DNA from: Arenicola marina
Lineage: Eukaryota; Annelida; Polychaeta; Arenicolidae
NCBI GenBank assembly: GCA_964019135.1
Contig: OZ025263.1
Span: 35,628,133-35,692,132, forward strand
DNA: 64,000 nucleotides
Reading direction: 5' to 3'
Under the pieces are notes generated by a model. It did not search any database, was not told where the DNA came from, and saw only the letters and a list, made by a program, of their open reading frames with translations. A program made the position numbers and the translations under genes. Shown one piece after another: positions 1 through 14,855 of this stretch (its first letter is position 1; each line of letters starts with the position of its first letter).

Positions 1-348
1 GAGTTCACCGCCCACCTCTCGCACATGTTCTATCCAAACCCATGTCGTTGTCGTGAGTTCACCGCCCACCTCTCGCACATGTTCTATCCAAACCCATGTC
101 ATTGTCGTGAGTTCACCGCCCACCTCTCGCACATGTTCTATCCACACCCATGTCATTGTCGTGAGTTCACCGCCCACCTCTCGCACATGTTCTATCCACA
201 CCCATGTCATTGTCGTGAGTTCACCGCCCACCTCTCGCACATGTTCTATCCAAACCCATGTCATTGTCGTGAGTTCACCGTCCTCCTCTCGCACATGTTC
301 TATCCAAACCCATGTCATTGTCGTGAGTTCACCGCCCACCTCTCGCAC

Positions 349-2208
349 ATGTTCTATCCAAACCCATGTCATTGTCGTGAGTTCACCGCCCACCTCTCGC
401 ACATGTTCTATCCAAACCCATGTCATTGTCGTGAGTTCACCGCCCACCTCTCGCACATGTTCTATCCAAACCCATGTCATTGTCGTGAGTTCACCGCCCA
501 CCTCTCGCTCATGTTCTATCCACACCCATGTCATTGTCGTGAGTTCACCGCCCACCTCTCGCACATGTTCTATCCAAGCCCATATCATTGTCGTGAGCTC
601 ACAGCCCACCTCTCGCACATGTTCTATCCACACCCATGTCATTGTCGTGAGTTCACCGCCCACCTCTCGCACATGTTCTATCCCCACCAATGTCATTGTC
701 GTGAGTTCACCGCCCACCTCTCGCACATGTTCTATCCAAACCCATGTCATTGTCGTGAGTTCACCGCCCACCTCTCGCACATGTTCTATCCAAACCCATG
801 TCATTGTCGTGAGTTCACCGCCCACCTCTCGCACATGTTCTATCCAAACCCATGTCATTGTCGTGAGTTCACCGCCCACCTCTCGATCATGTTCTATCCA
901 CACCCATGTCATTGTCGTGAGTTCACCGCCCACCTCTCGCACATGTTCTATCCAAGCCCATATCATTGTCGTGAGTTCACAGCCCACCTCTCGCACATGT
1001 TCTATCCACACCCATGTCATTGTCGTGAGTTCACCGCCCACCTCTCGCACATGTTCTATCCCCACCGATGTCATTGTCGTGAGTTCACCGCCCACCTCTC
1101 GCACATGTTCTATCCAAACCCATGTCATTGTCGTGAGTTCACCGCCCACCTCTCGCACATGTTCTATCCAAACCCATGTCATTGTCGTGAGTTCACCGCC
1201 CACCTCCCGCACATGTTCTATCCAAACCCATGTCATTGTCGCATCTCGCACATGTTCTATCCAAACCCATGTCATTGTCGTGAGTTCACCGCCCACCTCT
1301 CGCACATGTTCTATCCACACCCATGTCATTGTCGTGAGTTCACCGCCCACCTCTCGCACATGTTCTATCCAAACCCATGTCATTGTCGTGAGTTCACCGC
1401 CCACCTCTCGCTCATGTTCTATCCACACCCATGTCATTGTCGTGAGTTCACCGCCCACCTCTCGCACATGTTCTATCCAAGCCCATATCATTGTCGTGAG
1501 CTCACAGCCCACCTCTCGCACATGTTCTATCCACACCCATGTCATTGTCGTGAGTTCACCGCCCACCTCTCGCACATGTTCTATCCCCACCAATGTCATT
1601 GTCGTGAGTTCACCGCCCACCTCTCGCACATGTTCTATCCAAACCCATGTCATTGTCGTGAGTTCACCGCCCACCTCTCGCACATGTTCTATCCCCACCC
1701 ATGTCATTGTCGTGAGTTCACCGCCCACCTCTCGCACATGTTCTATCCAAACCCATGTCATTGTCGTGAGTTCACCGCCCACCTCTCGCACATGTTCTAT
1801 CCAAACCCATGTCATTGTCGTGAGTTCACCGCCCACCTCTCGATCATGTTCTATCCACACCCATGTCATTGTCGTGAGTTCACCGCCCACCTCTCGCACA
1901 TGTTCTATCCAAGCCCATATCATTGTCGTGAGTTCACAGCCCACCTCTCGCACATGTTCTATCCACACCCATGTCATTGTCGTGAGTTCACCGCCCACCT
2001 CTCGCACATGTTCTATCCCCACCCATGTCATTGTCGTGAGTTCACCGCCCACCTCTCGCACATGTTCTATCCAAACCCATGTCATTGTCGTGAGTTCACC
2101 GCCCACCTCTCGCACATGTTCTATCCAAACCCATGTCATTGTCGTGAGTTCACCGCCCACCTCCCGCACATGTTCTATCCAAACCCATGTCATTGTCGCA
2201 TCTCGCAC
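349..2208. repeat. Tandem duplication of about 0.9 kb at the left edge
   Basis: Markers repeat at an offset of 903 bp (sixteen 54-bp and one 39-bp monomer). The tctcgctcat variant is at 504 and 1407, the gagctcacag variant at 595 and 1498, and tccccaccaa at 681 and 1584. Past an extra monomer near 1693 in the second copy the offset becomes 957 bp: tctcgatcat at 881/1838 and the 39-bp junction at 1241/2198. The copies are roughly 349-1251 and 1252-2208 and differ at a few sites. Confidence 0.88.
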
Positions 2209-5200
2209 ATGTTCTATCCAAACCCATGTCATTGTCGTGAGTTCACCGCCCACCTCTCGCACATGTTCTATCCACACAGATGTCATTGTCGTGAGTTCAC
2301 CGCCCACCTCTCGCACATGTTCTATCCAAGCCCATGTCATTGTCGTGAGTTCACCGCCCACCTCTCGCACATGTTCTATCCACACCCATGTCATTGTCGT
2401 GAGTTCACCGCCCACCTCTCGCACATGTTCTATCCACACCCATGTCATTGTCGTGAGTTCACCGCCCACCTCTCGCACATGTTCTATCCACACCCATGTC
2501 ATTGTCGTGAGTTCACCGCCCACCTCTCGCACATGCTCTATCCAAACCCATGTCATTGTCGTGAGTTCAACGCCCTCCTCTCGCACATGTTCTATCCACA
2601 CCCATGTCATTGTCGTGAGTTCACCGCCCACCTCTCGCACATGTTCTATCCAAACCCATGTCATTGTCGTGAATTCACCGCCCACCTCTCGCACATGTTC
2701 TATCCAAACCCATGTCATTGTCGTGAGTTCACCGCCCAACTCTCGCACATGTTCTATCCAAACCCATGTCATTGTCGTGAGTTCACCGCCCTCCTCTCGC
2801 ACATGTTCAATCCAAACCCATGTCATTGTCGTGAGTTCACCGCCCACCTCCCGCACATGTTCTATCCAAACCCATGCAATTGTCGTGAGTTCACCGCCCA
2901 CCTCTCGCACATGTTCTATCCAAACCCGTCATTGTCGTGAGTTCACCGCCCTCCTCTCGCACATGTTCTATCCAAACCCATGTCATTGTCGTGAGTTCAC
3001 CGCCCTCCTCTCGCACATGTTCTATCCAAACCCATGTCATTGTCGTGAATTCACCGCCCACCTCTCGCACATGTTCTATCCAAACCCATGTCATTGTCCT
3101 GAGTTCACCGCCCACCTCCCGCACATGTTCTATCCAAACCCATGTCATTGTCGCATCTCGCACATGTTCTATCCAAACCCATGTCATTGTCGTGAGTTCA
3201 CCGCCCACCTCTCGCACATGTTCTATCCACACCCATGTCATTGTCGTGAGTTCACCGCCCACCTCTCGCACATGTTCTATCCAAGCCCATGTCATTGTCG
3301 TGAGTTCACCGCCCACCTCTCGCACATGTTCTATCCACACCCATGTCATTGTCGTGAGTTCACCGCCCTCCTCTCGCACATGTTCTATCCAAACCCATGT
3401 CATTGTCGTGAGTTCACCGCCCACCTCTCGCACATGTTCTATCCACACCCATGTCATTGTCGTGAGTTCACCGCCCTCCTCTCGCACATGTTCTATCCAC
3501 ACCCATGTCATTGTCGTGAGTTCACCGCCCACCTCTCGCACATGTTCTATCCAAACCCATGTCATTGTCGTGAATTCACCGCCCACCTCTCGCACATGTT
3601 CTATCCAAACCCATGTCATTGTCGTGAGTTCACCGCCCACCTCTCGCACATGTTCTATCCAAACCCATGTCATTGTCGTGAGTTCACCGCCCACCTCTCG
3701 CACATGTTCTATCCAAACCCATGTCATTGTCGTGAGTTCACCGCCCACCTCTCGCACATTTTCTATCCAAACCCATGTCATTGTCGTGAGTTCACCGCCC
3801 ACCTCTCGCACATGTTCTATCCAAACCCATGTCGTTGTCGTGAGTTCACCGCCCACCTCTCGCACATGTTCTATCCAAACCCATGTCATTGTCGTGAGTT
3901 CACCGCCCACCTCTCGCACATGTTCTATCCAAACCCATGTCATTGTCGTGAGTTCACCGCCCACCTCTCGCACATGTTCTATCCAAACCCATGTCATTGT
4001 CGTGAGTTCACCGCCCACCTCTCGCACATGTTCTATCCAAACCCATGTCATTGTCGTGAGTTCACCGCCCACCTCTCGCACATGTTCTATCCAAACCCAT
4101 GTCATTGTCGTGAGTTTACCGCCCTCCTCTCGCACATGTTCTATCCAAACCCATGTCATTGTCGTGAGTTTACCGCCCTCCTCTCGCACATGTTCTATCC
4201 AAACCCATGTCATTGTCGTGAGTTCACCGCCCACCTCTCGCACATGTTCTATCCAAACCCATGTCATTGTCGTGAGTTTACCGCCCTCCTCTCGCACATG
4301 TTCTATCCAAACCCATGTCATTGTCGTGAGTTCACCGCCCACCTCTCGCACATGTTCTATCCACACCCATGTCATTGTCGTGAGTTCACCGCCCACCTCT
4401 CGCACATGTTCTATCCAAACCCATGTCATTGTCGTGAGTTCACCGCCCACCTCTCGCACATGTTCTATCCAAACCCATGCAATTGTCGTGAGTTCACCGC
4501 CCTCCTCTCGCACATGTCCTATCCAAACCCATGTCATTGTCGTGAGTTCACCGCCCACCTCTCGCACATGTTCTATCCAAACCCATGTCATTGTCGTGAG
4601 TTCACCGCCCACCTCTCGCACATGTTCTATCCAAACCCATGTCATTGTCGTGAATTCACCGCCCACCTCTCGCACATGTTCTATCCAAACCCATGTCATT
4701 GTCGTGAGTTCACCGCCCACCTCTCGCACATGTTCTATCCAAACCCATGTCATTGTCGTGAGTTCACCGCCCACCTCTCGCACATGTTCTATCCAAACCC
4801 ATGTCGTTGTCGTGAGTTCACCGCCCACCTCTCGCACATGTTCTATCCAAACCCATGTCATTGTCGTGAGTTCACCGCCCACCTCTCGCACATGTTCTAT
4901 CCACACCCATGTCATTGTCGTGAGTTCACCGCCCACCTCTCGCACATGTTCTATCCACACCCATGTCATTGTCGTGAGTTCACCGCCCACCTCTCGCACA
5001 TGTTCTATCCAAACCCATGTCATTGTCGTGAGTTCACCGCCCTCCTCTCGCACATGTTCTATCCAAACCCATGTCATTGTCGTGAGTTCACCGCCCACCT
5101 CTCGCACATGTTCTATCCAAACCCATGTCATTGTCGTGAGTTCACCGCCCACCTCTCGCACATGTTCTATCCACACCCATGTCATTGTCGTGAGTTCACC

Positions 5201-7829
5201 GCCCACCTCTCGCACATGTTCTATCCAAACCCATGTTATTGTCGTGAGTTCACCGCCCTCCTCTCGCACATGTTCTATCCAAACCCATGTCATTGTCGTG
5301 AGTTCACCGCCCACCTCTCGCACATGTTCTATCCAAACCCATGTCATTGTCGTGAGTTCACCGCCCACCTCTCGCACATGTTCTATCCACACCCATGTCA
5401 TTGTCGTGAGTTCACCGCCCACCTTTCGCACATGTTCTATCCACACCCATGTCATTGTCGTGAGTTCACCGCCCACCTCTCGCACATGTTCTATCCACAC
5501 CCATGTCATTGTCGTGAGTTCACCGCCCACCTCTCGCACATGTTCTATCCACACCCATGTCATTGTCGTGAGTTCACCGCCCACCTCTCGCACATGTTCT
5601 ATCCAAACCCATGTCATTGTCGTGAGTTCACCGCCCACCTCTCGCACATGTCCTATCCAAACCCATGTCATTGTCGTGAGTTCACCGCCCACCTCTCGCA
5701 CATGTTCTATCCACACCCATGTCATTGTCGTGAGTTTACCGCCCACCTCTCGCACATGTTCTATCCAAACCCATGTCATTGTCGTGAGTTCACCGCCCAC
5801 CTCTCGCACATGTTCTATCCAAACCCATGTCATTGTCGTGAGTTCACCGCCCACCTCTCGCACATGTTCTATTCAAACCCATGTCATTGTCGTGAGTTCA
5901 CCGCCCACCTCTCGATCATGTTCTATCCACACCCATGTCATTGTCGTGAGTTCACCGCCCACCTCTCGCACATGTTCTATCCAAGCCCATATCATTGTCG
6001 TGAGTTCACAGCCCACCTCTCGCACATGTTCTATCCACACCCATGTCATTGTCGTGAGTTCACCGCCCACCTCTCGCACATGTTCTATCCCCACCCATGT
6101 CATTGTCGTGAGTTCACCGCCCACCTCTCGCACATGTTCTATCCAAACCCATGTCATTGTCGTGAGTTCACCGCCCACCTCTCGCACATGTTCTATCCAA
6201 ACCCATGTCATTGTCGTGAGTTCACCGCCCACCTCCCGCACATGTTCTATCCAAACCCATGTCATTGTCGCATCTCGCACATGTTCTATCCACACCCATG
6301 TCATTGTCGTGAGTTCACCGCCCACCTCTCGCACATGTTCTATCCACACCCATGTCATTGTCGTGAGTTCACCGCCCACCTCTCGCACATGTTCTATCCA
6401 AGCCCATGTCATTGTCGTGAGTTCACCGCCCACCTCTCGCACATGTTCTATCCACACCCATGTCATTGTCGTGAGTTCACCGCCCACCTCTCGCACATGT
6501 TCTATCCACACCCATGTCATTGTCGTGAGTTCACCGCCCACCTCTCGCACATGTTCTACCCACACCCATGTCATTGTCGTGAGTTCACCGCCCACCTCTC
6601 GCACATGCTCTATCCAAAGCCATGTCATTGTCGTGAGTTCACCGCCCTCCTCTCGCACATGTTCTATCCAAACCCATGTCATTGTCGTGAGTTCACCGCC
6701 CTCCTCTCGCACATGTTCAATCCAAACCCATGTCATTGTCGTGAGTTCACCGCCCACCTCCCGCACATGTTCTATCCAAGCCCATATCATTGTCGTGAGT
6801 TCACAGCCCACCTCTCGCACATGTTCTATCCACACCCATGTCATTGTCGTGAGTTCACCGCCCACCTCTCGCACATGTTCTATCCCCACCCATGTCATTG
6901 TCGTGAGTTCACCGCCCACCTCTCGCACATGTTCTATCCAAACCCATGTCATTGTCGTGAGTTCACCGCCCACCTCTCGCACATGTTCTATCCAAACCCA
7001 TGTCATTGTCGTGAGTTCACCGCCCACCTCCCGCACATGTTCTATCCAAACCCATGTCATTGTCGCATCTCGCACATGTTCTATCCAAACCCATGTCATT
7101 GTCGTGAGTTCACCGCCCACCTCTCGCACATGTTCTATCCACACCCATGTCATTGTCGTGAGTTCACCGCCCACCTCTCGCACATGTTCTATCCAAGCCC
7201 ATGTCATTGTCGTGAGTTCACCGCCCACCCCTCGCACATGTTCTATCCACACCCATGTCATTGTCGTGAGTTCACCGCCCACCTCTCGCACATGTTCTAT
7301 CCACACCCATGTCATTGTCGTGAGTTCACCGCCCACCTCTCGCACATGTTCTATCCACACCCATGTCATTGTCGTGAGTTCACCGCCCACCTCTCGCACA
7401 TGCTCTATCCAAACCCATGTCATTGTCGTGAGTTCACCGCCCTCCTCTCGCACATGTTCTATCCACACCCATGTCATTGTCGTGAGTTCACCGCCCACCT
7501 CTCGCACATGTTCTATCCAAACCCATGTCATTGTCGTGAATTCACCGCCCACCTCTCGCACATGTTCTATCCAAACCCATGTCATTGTCGTGAGTTCACC
7601 GCCCAACTCTCGCACATGTTCTATCCACACCCATGTCATTGTCGTGAGTTCACCGCCCTCCTCTCGCACATGTTCAATCCAAACCCATGTCATTGTCGTA
7701 AGTTCACCGCCCACCTCCCGCACATGTTCTATCCAAACCCATGTCATTGTCGTGAGTTCACCGCCCACCTCTCGCACATGTTCTATCCAAACCCGTCATT
7801 GTCGTGAGTTCACCGCCCTCCTCTCGCAC

Positions 7830-9942
7830 ATGTTCTATCCAAACCCATGTCATTGTCGTGAGTTCACCGCCCTCCTCTCGCACATGTTCTATCCAAACCC
7901 ATGTCATTGTCGTGAGTTCACCGCCCACCTCTCGCACATGTTCTATCCAAACCCATGTCATTGTCCTGAGTTCACCGCCCACCTCCCGCACATGTTCTAT
8001 CCAAACCCATGTCATTGTCGCATCTCGCACATGTTCTATCCAAACCCATGTCATTGTCGTGAGTTCACCGCCCACCTCTCGCACAAGTTCTATCCACACC
8101 CATGTCATTGTCGTGAGTTCACCGCCCTCCTCTCGCACATGTTCTATCCACACCCATGTCATTGTCGTGAGTTCACCGCCCACCTCTCGCACATGTTCTA
8201 TCCCCACCCATGTCATTGTCGTGAGTTCACCGCCCACCTCTCGCACATGTTCTATCCAAACCCATGTCATTGTCGTGAGTTCACCGCCCACTTCTCGCAC
8301 ATGTTCTATCCAAACCCATGTCATTGTCGTGAGTTCACCGCCCACCTCCCGCACATGTTCTATCCAAACCCATGTCATTGTCGCATCTCGCACATGTTCT
8401 ATCCAAACCCATGTCATTGTCGTGAGTTCACCGCCCACCTCTCGCACATGTTCTATCCACACCCATGTCATTGTCGTGAGTTCACCGCCCACCTCTCGCA
8501 CATGTTCTATCCAAGCCCATGTCATTGTCGTGAGTTCACCGCCCACCTCTCGCACATGTTCTATCCACACCCATGTCATTGTCGTGAGTTCACCGCCCAC
8601 CTCTCGCACATGTTCTATCCACACCCATGTCATTGTCGTGAGTTCACCGCCCACCTCTCGCACATGTTCTACCCACACCCATGTCATTGTCGTGAGTTCA
8701 CCGCCCACCTCTCGCACATGCTCTATCCAAACCCATGTCATTGTCGTGAGTTCACCGCCCTCCTCTCGCACATGTTCTATCCAAACCCATGTCATTGTCG
8801 TGAGTTCACCGCCCTCCTCTCGCACATGTTCAATCCAAACCCATGTCATTGTCGTGAGTTCACCGCCCACCTCCCGCACATGTTCTATCCAAGCCCATAT
8901 CATTGTCGTGAGTTCACAGCCCACCTCTCGCACATGTTCTATCCACACCCATGTCATTGTCGTGAGTTCACCGCCCACCTCTCGCACATGTTCTATCCCC
9001 ACCCATGTCATTGTCGTGAGTTCACCGCCCACCTCTCGCACATGTTCTATCCAAACCCATGTCATTGTCGTGAGTTCACCGCCCACCTCTCGCACATGTT
9101 CTATCCAAACCCATGTCATTGTCGTGAGTTCACCGCCCACCTCCCGCACATGTTCTATCCAAACCCATGTCATTGTCGCATCTCGCACATGTTCTATCCA
9201 AACCCATGTCATTGTCGTGAGTTCACCGCCCACCTCTCGCACATGTTCTATCCACACCCATGTCATTGTCGTGAGTTCACCGCCCACCTCTCGCACATGT
9301 TCTATCCAAGCCCATGTCATTGTCGTGAGTTCACCGCCCACCCCTCGCACATGTTCTATCCACACCCATGTCATTGTCGTGAGTTCACCGCCCACCTCTC
9401 GCACATGTTCTATCCACACCCATGTCATTGTCGTGAGTTCACCGCCCACCTCTCGCACATGTTCTATCCACACCCATGTCATTGTCGTGAGTTCACCGCC
9501 CACCTCTCGCACATGCTCTATCCAAACCCATGTCATTGTCGTGAGTTCACCGCCCTCCTCTCGCACATGTTCTATCCACACCCATGTCATTGTCGTGAGT
9601 TCACCGCCCACCTCTCGCACATGTTCTATCCAAACCCATGTCATTGTCGTGAATTCACCGCCCACCTCTCGCACATGTTCTATCCAAACCCATGTCATTG
9701 TCGTGAGTTCACCGCCCAACTCTCGCACATGTTCTATCCACACCCATGTCATTGTCGTGAGTTCACCGCCCTCCTCTCGCACATGTTCAATCCAAACCCA
9801 TGTCATTGTCGTAAGTTCACCGCCCACCTCCCGCACATGTTCTATCCAAACCCATGTCATTGTCGTGAGTTCACCGCCCACCTCTCGCACATGTTCTATC
9901 CAAACCCGTCATTGTCGTGAGTTCACCGCCCTCCTCTCGCAC
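7830..9942. repeat. 2113-bp block, copy 1 (40 monomers)
   Basis: This block has 36 monomers of 54 bp, three of 39 bp (junctions 8020, 8383, 9178) and a terminal 52-bp unit. It carries private markers: cgcacaagttc near 8083, cgcccacttctc near 8286 and gttctaccc near 8667. All of them recur exactly 3068 bp downstream in copy 2. The spacing 8383 to 9178 (795 bp) is also seen at 6270-7065, so part of this block was copied from, or to, the preceding stretch at an offset of 2113. Confidence 0.92.
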
Positions 9943-10897
9943 ATGTTCTATCCAAACCCATGTCATTGTCGTGAGTTCACCGCCCTCCTCTCGCACATGT
10001 TCTATCCAAACCCATGTCATTGTCGTGAGTTCACCGCCCACCTCTCGCACATGTTCTATCCAAACCCATGTCATTGTCCTGAGTTCACCGCCCACCTCCC
10101 GCACATGTTCTATCCAAACCCATGTCATTGTCGCATCTCGCACATGTTCTATCCAAACCCATGTCATTGTCGTGAGTTCACCGCCCACCTCTCGCACATG
10201 TTCTATCCACACCCATGTCATTGTCGTGAGTTCACCGCCCACCTCTCGCACATGTTCTATCCAAGCCCATGTCATTGTCGTGAGTTCACCGCCCACCCCT
10301 CGCACATGTTCTATCCACACCCATGTCATTGTCGTGAGTTCACCGCCCACCTCTCGCACATGTTCTATCCACACCCATGTCATTGTCGTGAGTTCACCGC
10401 CCACCTCTCGCACATGTTCTATCCACACCCATGTCATTGTCGTGAGTTCACCGCCCACCTCTCGCACATGCTCTATCCAAACCCATGTCATTGTCGTGAG
10501 TTCACCGCCCTCCTCTCGCACATGTTCTATCCACACCCATGTCATTGTCGTGAGTTCACCGCCCACCTCTCGCACATGTTCTATCCAAACCCATGTCATT
10601 GTCGTGAATTCACCGCCCACCTCTCGCACATGTTCTATCCAAACCCATGTCATTGTCGTGAGTTCACCGCCCAACTCTCGCACATGTTCTATCCACACCC
10701 ATGTCATTGTCGTGAGTTCACCGCCCTCCTCTCGCACATGTTCAATCCAAACCCATGTCATTGTCGTAAGTTCACCGCCCACCTCCCGCACATGTTCTAT
10801 CCAAACCCATGTCATTGTCGTGAGTTCACCGCCCACCTCTCGCACATGTTCTATCCAAACCCGTCATTGTCGTGAGTTCACCGCCCTCCTCTCGCAC
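9943..10897. repeat. 955-bp block, deletion derivative of the 2113-bp block
   Basis: This block has 16 monomers of 54 bp, one of 39 bp (junction 10133) and a terminal 52-bp unit. Its head (191 bp to the junction) and tail (764 bp from the junction) match the head before junction 8020 and the tail after junction 9178 of the preceding block. The missing 1158 bp equals 9178 minus 8020. It therefore looks like the 2113-bp block with everything between its first and third 39-bp monomers removed. The reverse, an insertion making the longer block, cannot be excluded. Confidence 0.88.
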
Positions 10898-13010
10898 ATG
10901 TTCTATCCAAACCCATGTCATTGTCGTGAGTTCACCGCCCTCCTCTCGCACATGTTCTATCCAAACCCATGTCATTGTCGTGAGTTCACCGCCCACCTCT
11001 CGCACATGTTCTATCCAAACCCATGTCATTGTCCTGAGTTCACCGCCCACCTCCCGCACATGTTCTATCCAAACCCATGTCATTGTCGCATCTCGCACAT
11101 GTTCTATCCAAACCCATGTCATTGTCGTGAGTTCACCGCCCACCTCTCGCACAAGTTCTATCCACACCCATGTCATTGTCGTGAGTTCACCGCCCTCCTC
11201 TCGCACATGTTCTATCCACACCCATGTCATTGTCGTGAGTTCACCGCCCACCTCTCGCACATGTTCTATCCCCACCCATGTCATTGTCGTGAGTTCACCG
11301 CCCACCTCTCGCACATGTTCTATCCAAACCCATGTCATTGTCGTGAGTTCACCGCCCACTTCTCGCACATGTTCTATCCAAACCCATGTCATTGTCGTGA
11401 GTTCACCGCCCACCTCCCGCACATGTTCTATCCAAACCCATGTCATTGTCGCATCTCGCACATGTTCTATCCAAACCCATGTCATTGTCGTGAGTTCACC
11501 GCCCACCTCTCGCACATGTTCTATCCACACCCATGTCATTGTCGTGAGTTCACCGCCCACCTCTCGCACATGTTCTATCCAAGCCCATGTCATTGTCGTG
11601 AGTTCACCGCCCACCTCTCGCACATGTTCTATCCACACCCATGTCATTGTCGTGAGTTCACCGCCCACCTCTCGCACATGTTCTATCCACACCCATGTCA
11701 TTGTCGTGAGTTCACCGCCCACCTCTCGCACATGTTCTACCCACACCCATGTCATTGTCGTGAGTTCACCGCCCACCTCTCGCACATGCTCTATCCAAAC
11801 CCATGTCATTGTCGTGAGTTCACCGCCCTCCTCTCGCACATGTTCTATCCAAACCCATGTCATTGTCGTGAGTTCACCGCCCTCCTCTCGCACATGTTCA
11901 ATCCAAACCCATGTCATTGTCGTGAGTTCACCGCCCACCTCCCGCACATGTTCTATCCAAGCCCATATCATTGTCGTGAGTTCACAGCCCACCTCTCGCA
12001 CATGTTCTATCCACACCCATGTCATTGTCGTGAGTTCACCGCCCACCTCTCGCACATGTTCTATCCCCACCCATGTCATTGTCGTGAGTTCACCGCCCAC
12101 CTCTCGCACATGTTCTATCCAAACCCATGTCATTGTCGTGAGTTCACCGCCCACCTCTCGCACATGTTCTATCCAAACCCATGTCATTGTCGTGAGTTCA
12201 CCGCCCACCTCCCGCACATGTTCTATCCAAACCCATGTCATTGTCGCATCTCGCACATGTTCTATCCAAACCCATGTCATTGTCGTGAGTTCACCGCCCA
12301 CCTCTCGCACATGTTCTATCCACACCCATGTCATTGTCGTGAGTTCACCGCCCACCTCTCGCACATGTTCTATCCAAGCCCATGTCATTGTCGTGAGTTC
12401 ACCGCCCACCCCTCGCACATGTTCTATCCACACCCATGTCATTGTCGTGAGTTCACCGCCCACCTCTCGCACATGTTCTATCCACACCCATGTCATTGTC
12501 GTGAGTTCACCGCCCACCTCTCGCACATGTTCTATCCACACCCATGTCATTGTCGTGAGTTCACCGCCCACCTCTCGCACATGCTCTATCCAAACCCATG
12601 TCATTGTCGTGAGTTCACCGCCCTCCTCTCGCACATGTTCTATCCACACCCATGTCATTGTCGTGAGTTCACCGCCCACCTCTCGCACATGTTCTATCCA
12701 AACCCATGTCATTGTCGTGAATTCACCGCCCACCTCTCGCACATGTTCTATCCAAACCCATGTCATTGTCGTGAGTTCACCGCCCAACTCTCGCACATGT
12801 TCTATCCACACCCATGTCATTGTCGTGAGTTCACCGCCCTCCTCTCGCACATGTTCAATCCAAACCCATGTCATTGTCGTAAGTTCACCGCCCACCTCCC
12901 GCACATGTTCTATCCAAACCCATGTCATTGTCGTGAGTTCACCGCCCACCTCTCGCACATGTTCTATCCAAACCCGTCATTGTCGTGAGTTCACCGCCCT
13001 CCTCTCGCAC
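10898..13010. repeat. 2113-bp block, copy 2
   Basis: Junctions at 11088, 11451 and 12246, and the private markers of copy 1, all recur at an offset of 3068 bp. I found no difference between the copies at any marker I compared. The correspondence extends past the block end to the 39-bp junction at 13201 (10133 + 3068). It stops by 13265, where a cgcacaagttc variant is present that 10197 lacks. Confidence 0.9.
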
Positions 13011-14855
13011 ATGTTCTATCCAAACCCATGTCATTGTCGTGAGTTCACCGCCCTCCTCTCGCACATGTTCTATCCAAACCCATGTCATTGTCGTGAGTTC
13101 ACCGCCCACCTCTCGCACATGTTCTATCCAAACCCATGTCATTGTCCTGAGTTCACCGCCCACCTCCCGCACATGTTCTATCCAAACCCATGTCATTGTC
13201 GCATCTCGCACATGTTCTATCCAAACCCATGTCATTGTCGTGAGTTCACCGCCCACCTCTCGCACAAGTTCTATCCACACCCATGTCATTGTCGTGAGTT
13301 CACCGCCCACCTCTCGCACATGTTCTATCCAAGCCCATGTCATTGTCGTGAGTTCACCGCCCACCTCTCGCACATGTTCTATCCACACCCATGTCATTGT
13401 CGTGAGTTCACCGCCCTCCTCTCGCACATGTTCTATCCAAACCCATGTCATTGTCGTGAGTTTACCGCCCTCCTCTCGCACATGTTCTATCCAAACCCAT
13501 GTCATTGTCGTGAGTTCACCGCCCACCTCTCGCACATGTTCTATCCACACCCATGTCATTGTCGTGAGTTCACCGCCCACCTCTCGCACATGTTCCATCC
13601 AAACCCATGTCATTGTCGTGAGTTCACCGCCCACCTCTCGCACATGTTCTATCCAAACCCATGCAATTGTCATGAGTTCACCGCCCTCCTCTCGCACATG
13701 TCCTATCCAAACCCATGTCATTGTCGTGAGTTCACCGCCCACCTCTCGCACATGTTCTATCCAAACCCATGTCATTGTCGTGAGTTCACCGCCCACCTCT
13801 CGCACATGTTCTATCCAAACCCATGTCATTGTCGTGAATTCACCGCCCACCTCTCGCACATGTTCTATCCAAACCCATGTCATTGTCGTGAGTTCACCGC
13901 CCACCTCTCGCACATGTTCTATCCAAACCCATGTCATTGTCGTGAGTTCACCGCCCACCTCTCGCACATGTTCTATCCAAACCCATGTCGTTGTCGTGAG
14001 TTCACCGCCCACCTCTCGCACATGTTCTATCCAAACCCATGTCATTGTCGTGAGTTCACCGCCCACCTCTCGCACATGTTCTATCCACACCCATGTCATT
14101 GTCGTGAGTTCACCGCCCACCTCTCGCACATGTTCTATCCAAGCCCATGTCATTGTCGTGAGTTCACCGCCCACCTCTCGCACATGTTCTATCCACAACC
14201 ATGTCATTGTCGTGAGTTCACCGCCCACCTCTCGCACATGTTCTATCCACACCCATGTCATTGTCGTGAGTTCACCGCCCACCTCTCGCACATGTTCTAC
14301 CCACACCCATGTCATTGTCGTGAGTTCACCGCCCACCTCTCGCACATGCTCTATCCAAACCCATGTCATTGTCGTGAGTTCACCGCCCTCCTCTCGCACA
14401 TGTTCTATCCAAACCCATGTCATTGTCGTGAGTTCACCGCCCTCCTCTCGCACATGTTCAATCCAAACCCATGTCATTGTCGTGAGTTCACCGCCCACCT
14501 CCCGCACATGTTCTATCCAAGCCCATATCATTGTCGTGAGTTCACAGCCCACCTCTCGCACATGTTCTATCCACACCCATGTCATTGTCGTGAGTTCACC
14601 GCCCACCTCTCGCACATGTTCTATCCCCACCCATGTCATTGTCGTGAGTTCACCGCCCACCTCTCGCACATGTTCTATCCAAACCCATGTCATTGTCGTG
14701 AGTTCACCGCCCACCTCTCGCACATGTTCTATCCAAACCCATGTCATTGTCGTGAGTTCACCGCCCACCTCCCGCACATGTTCTATCCAAACCCATGTCA
14801 TTGTCGCATCTCGCACATGTTCTATCCAAACCCATGTCATTGTCGCATCTCGCAC

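Noticed and set aside
53-7807. Very long forward open frames (here and repeatedly across the left 42 kb) encoding 18-residue repeats
   Set aside because: They follow from the stop-free 54-bp unit. Successive frames overlap, change phase at each 52-bp monomer and carry protein-altering variants at the commonest polymorphic sites. No promoter, splice or non-repeat domain is visible.
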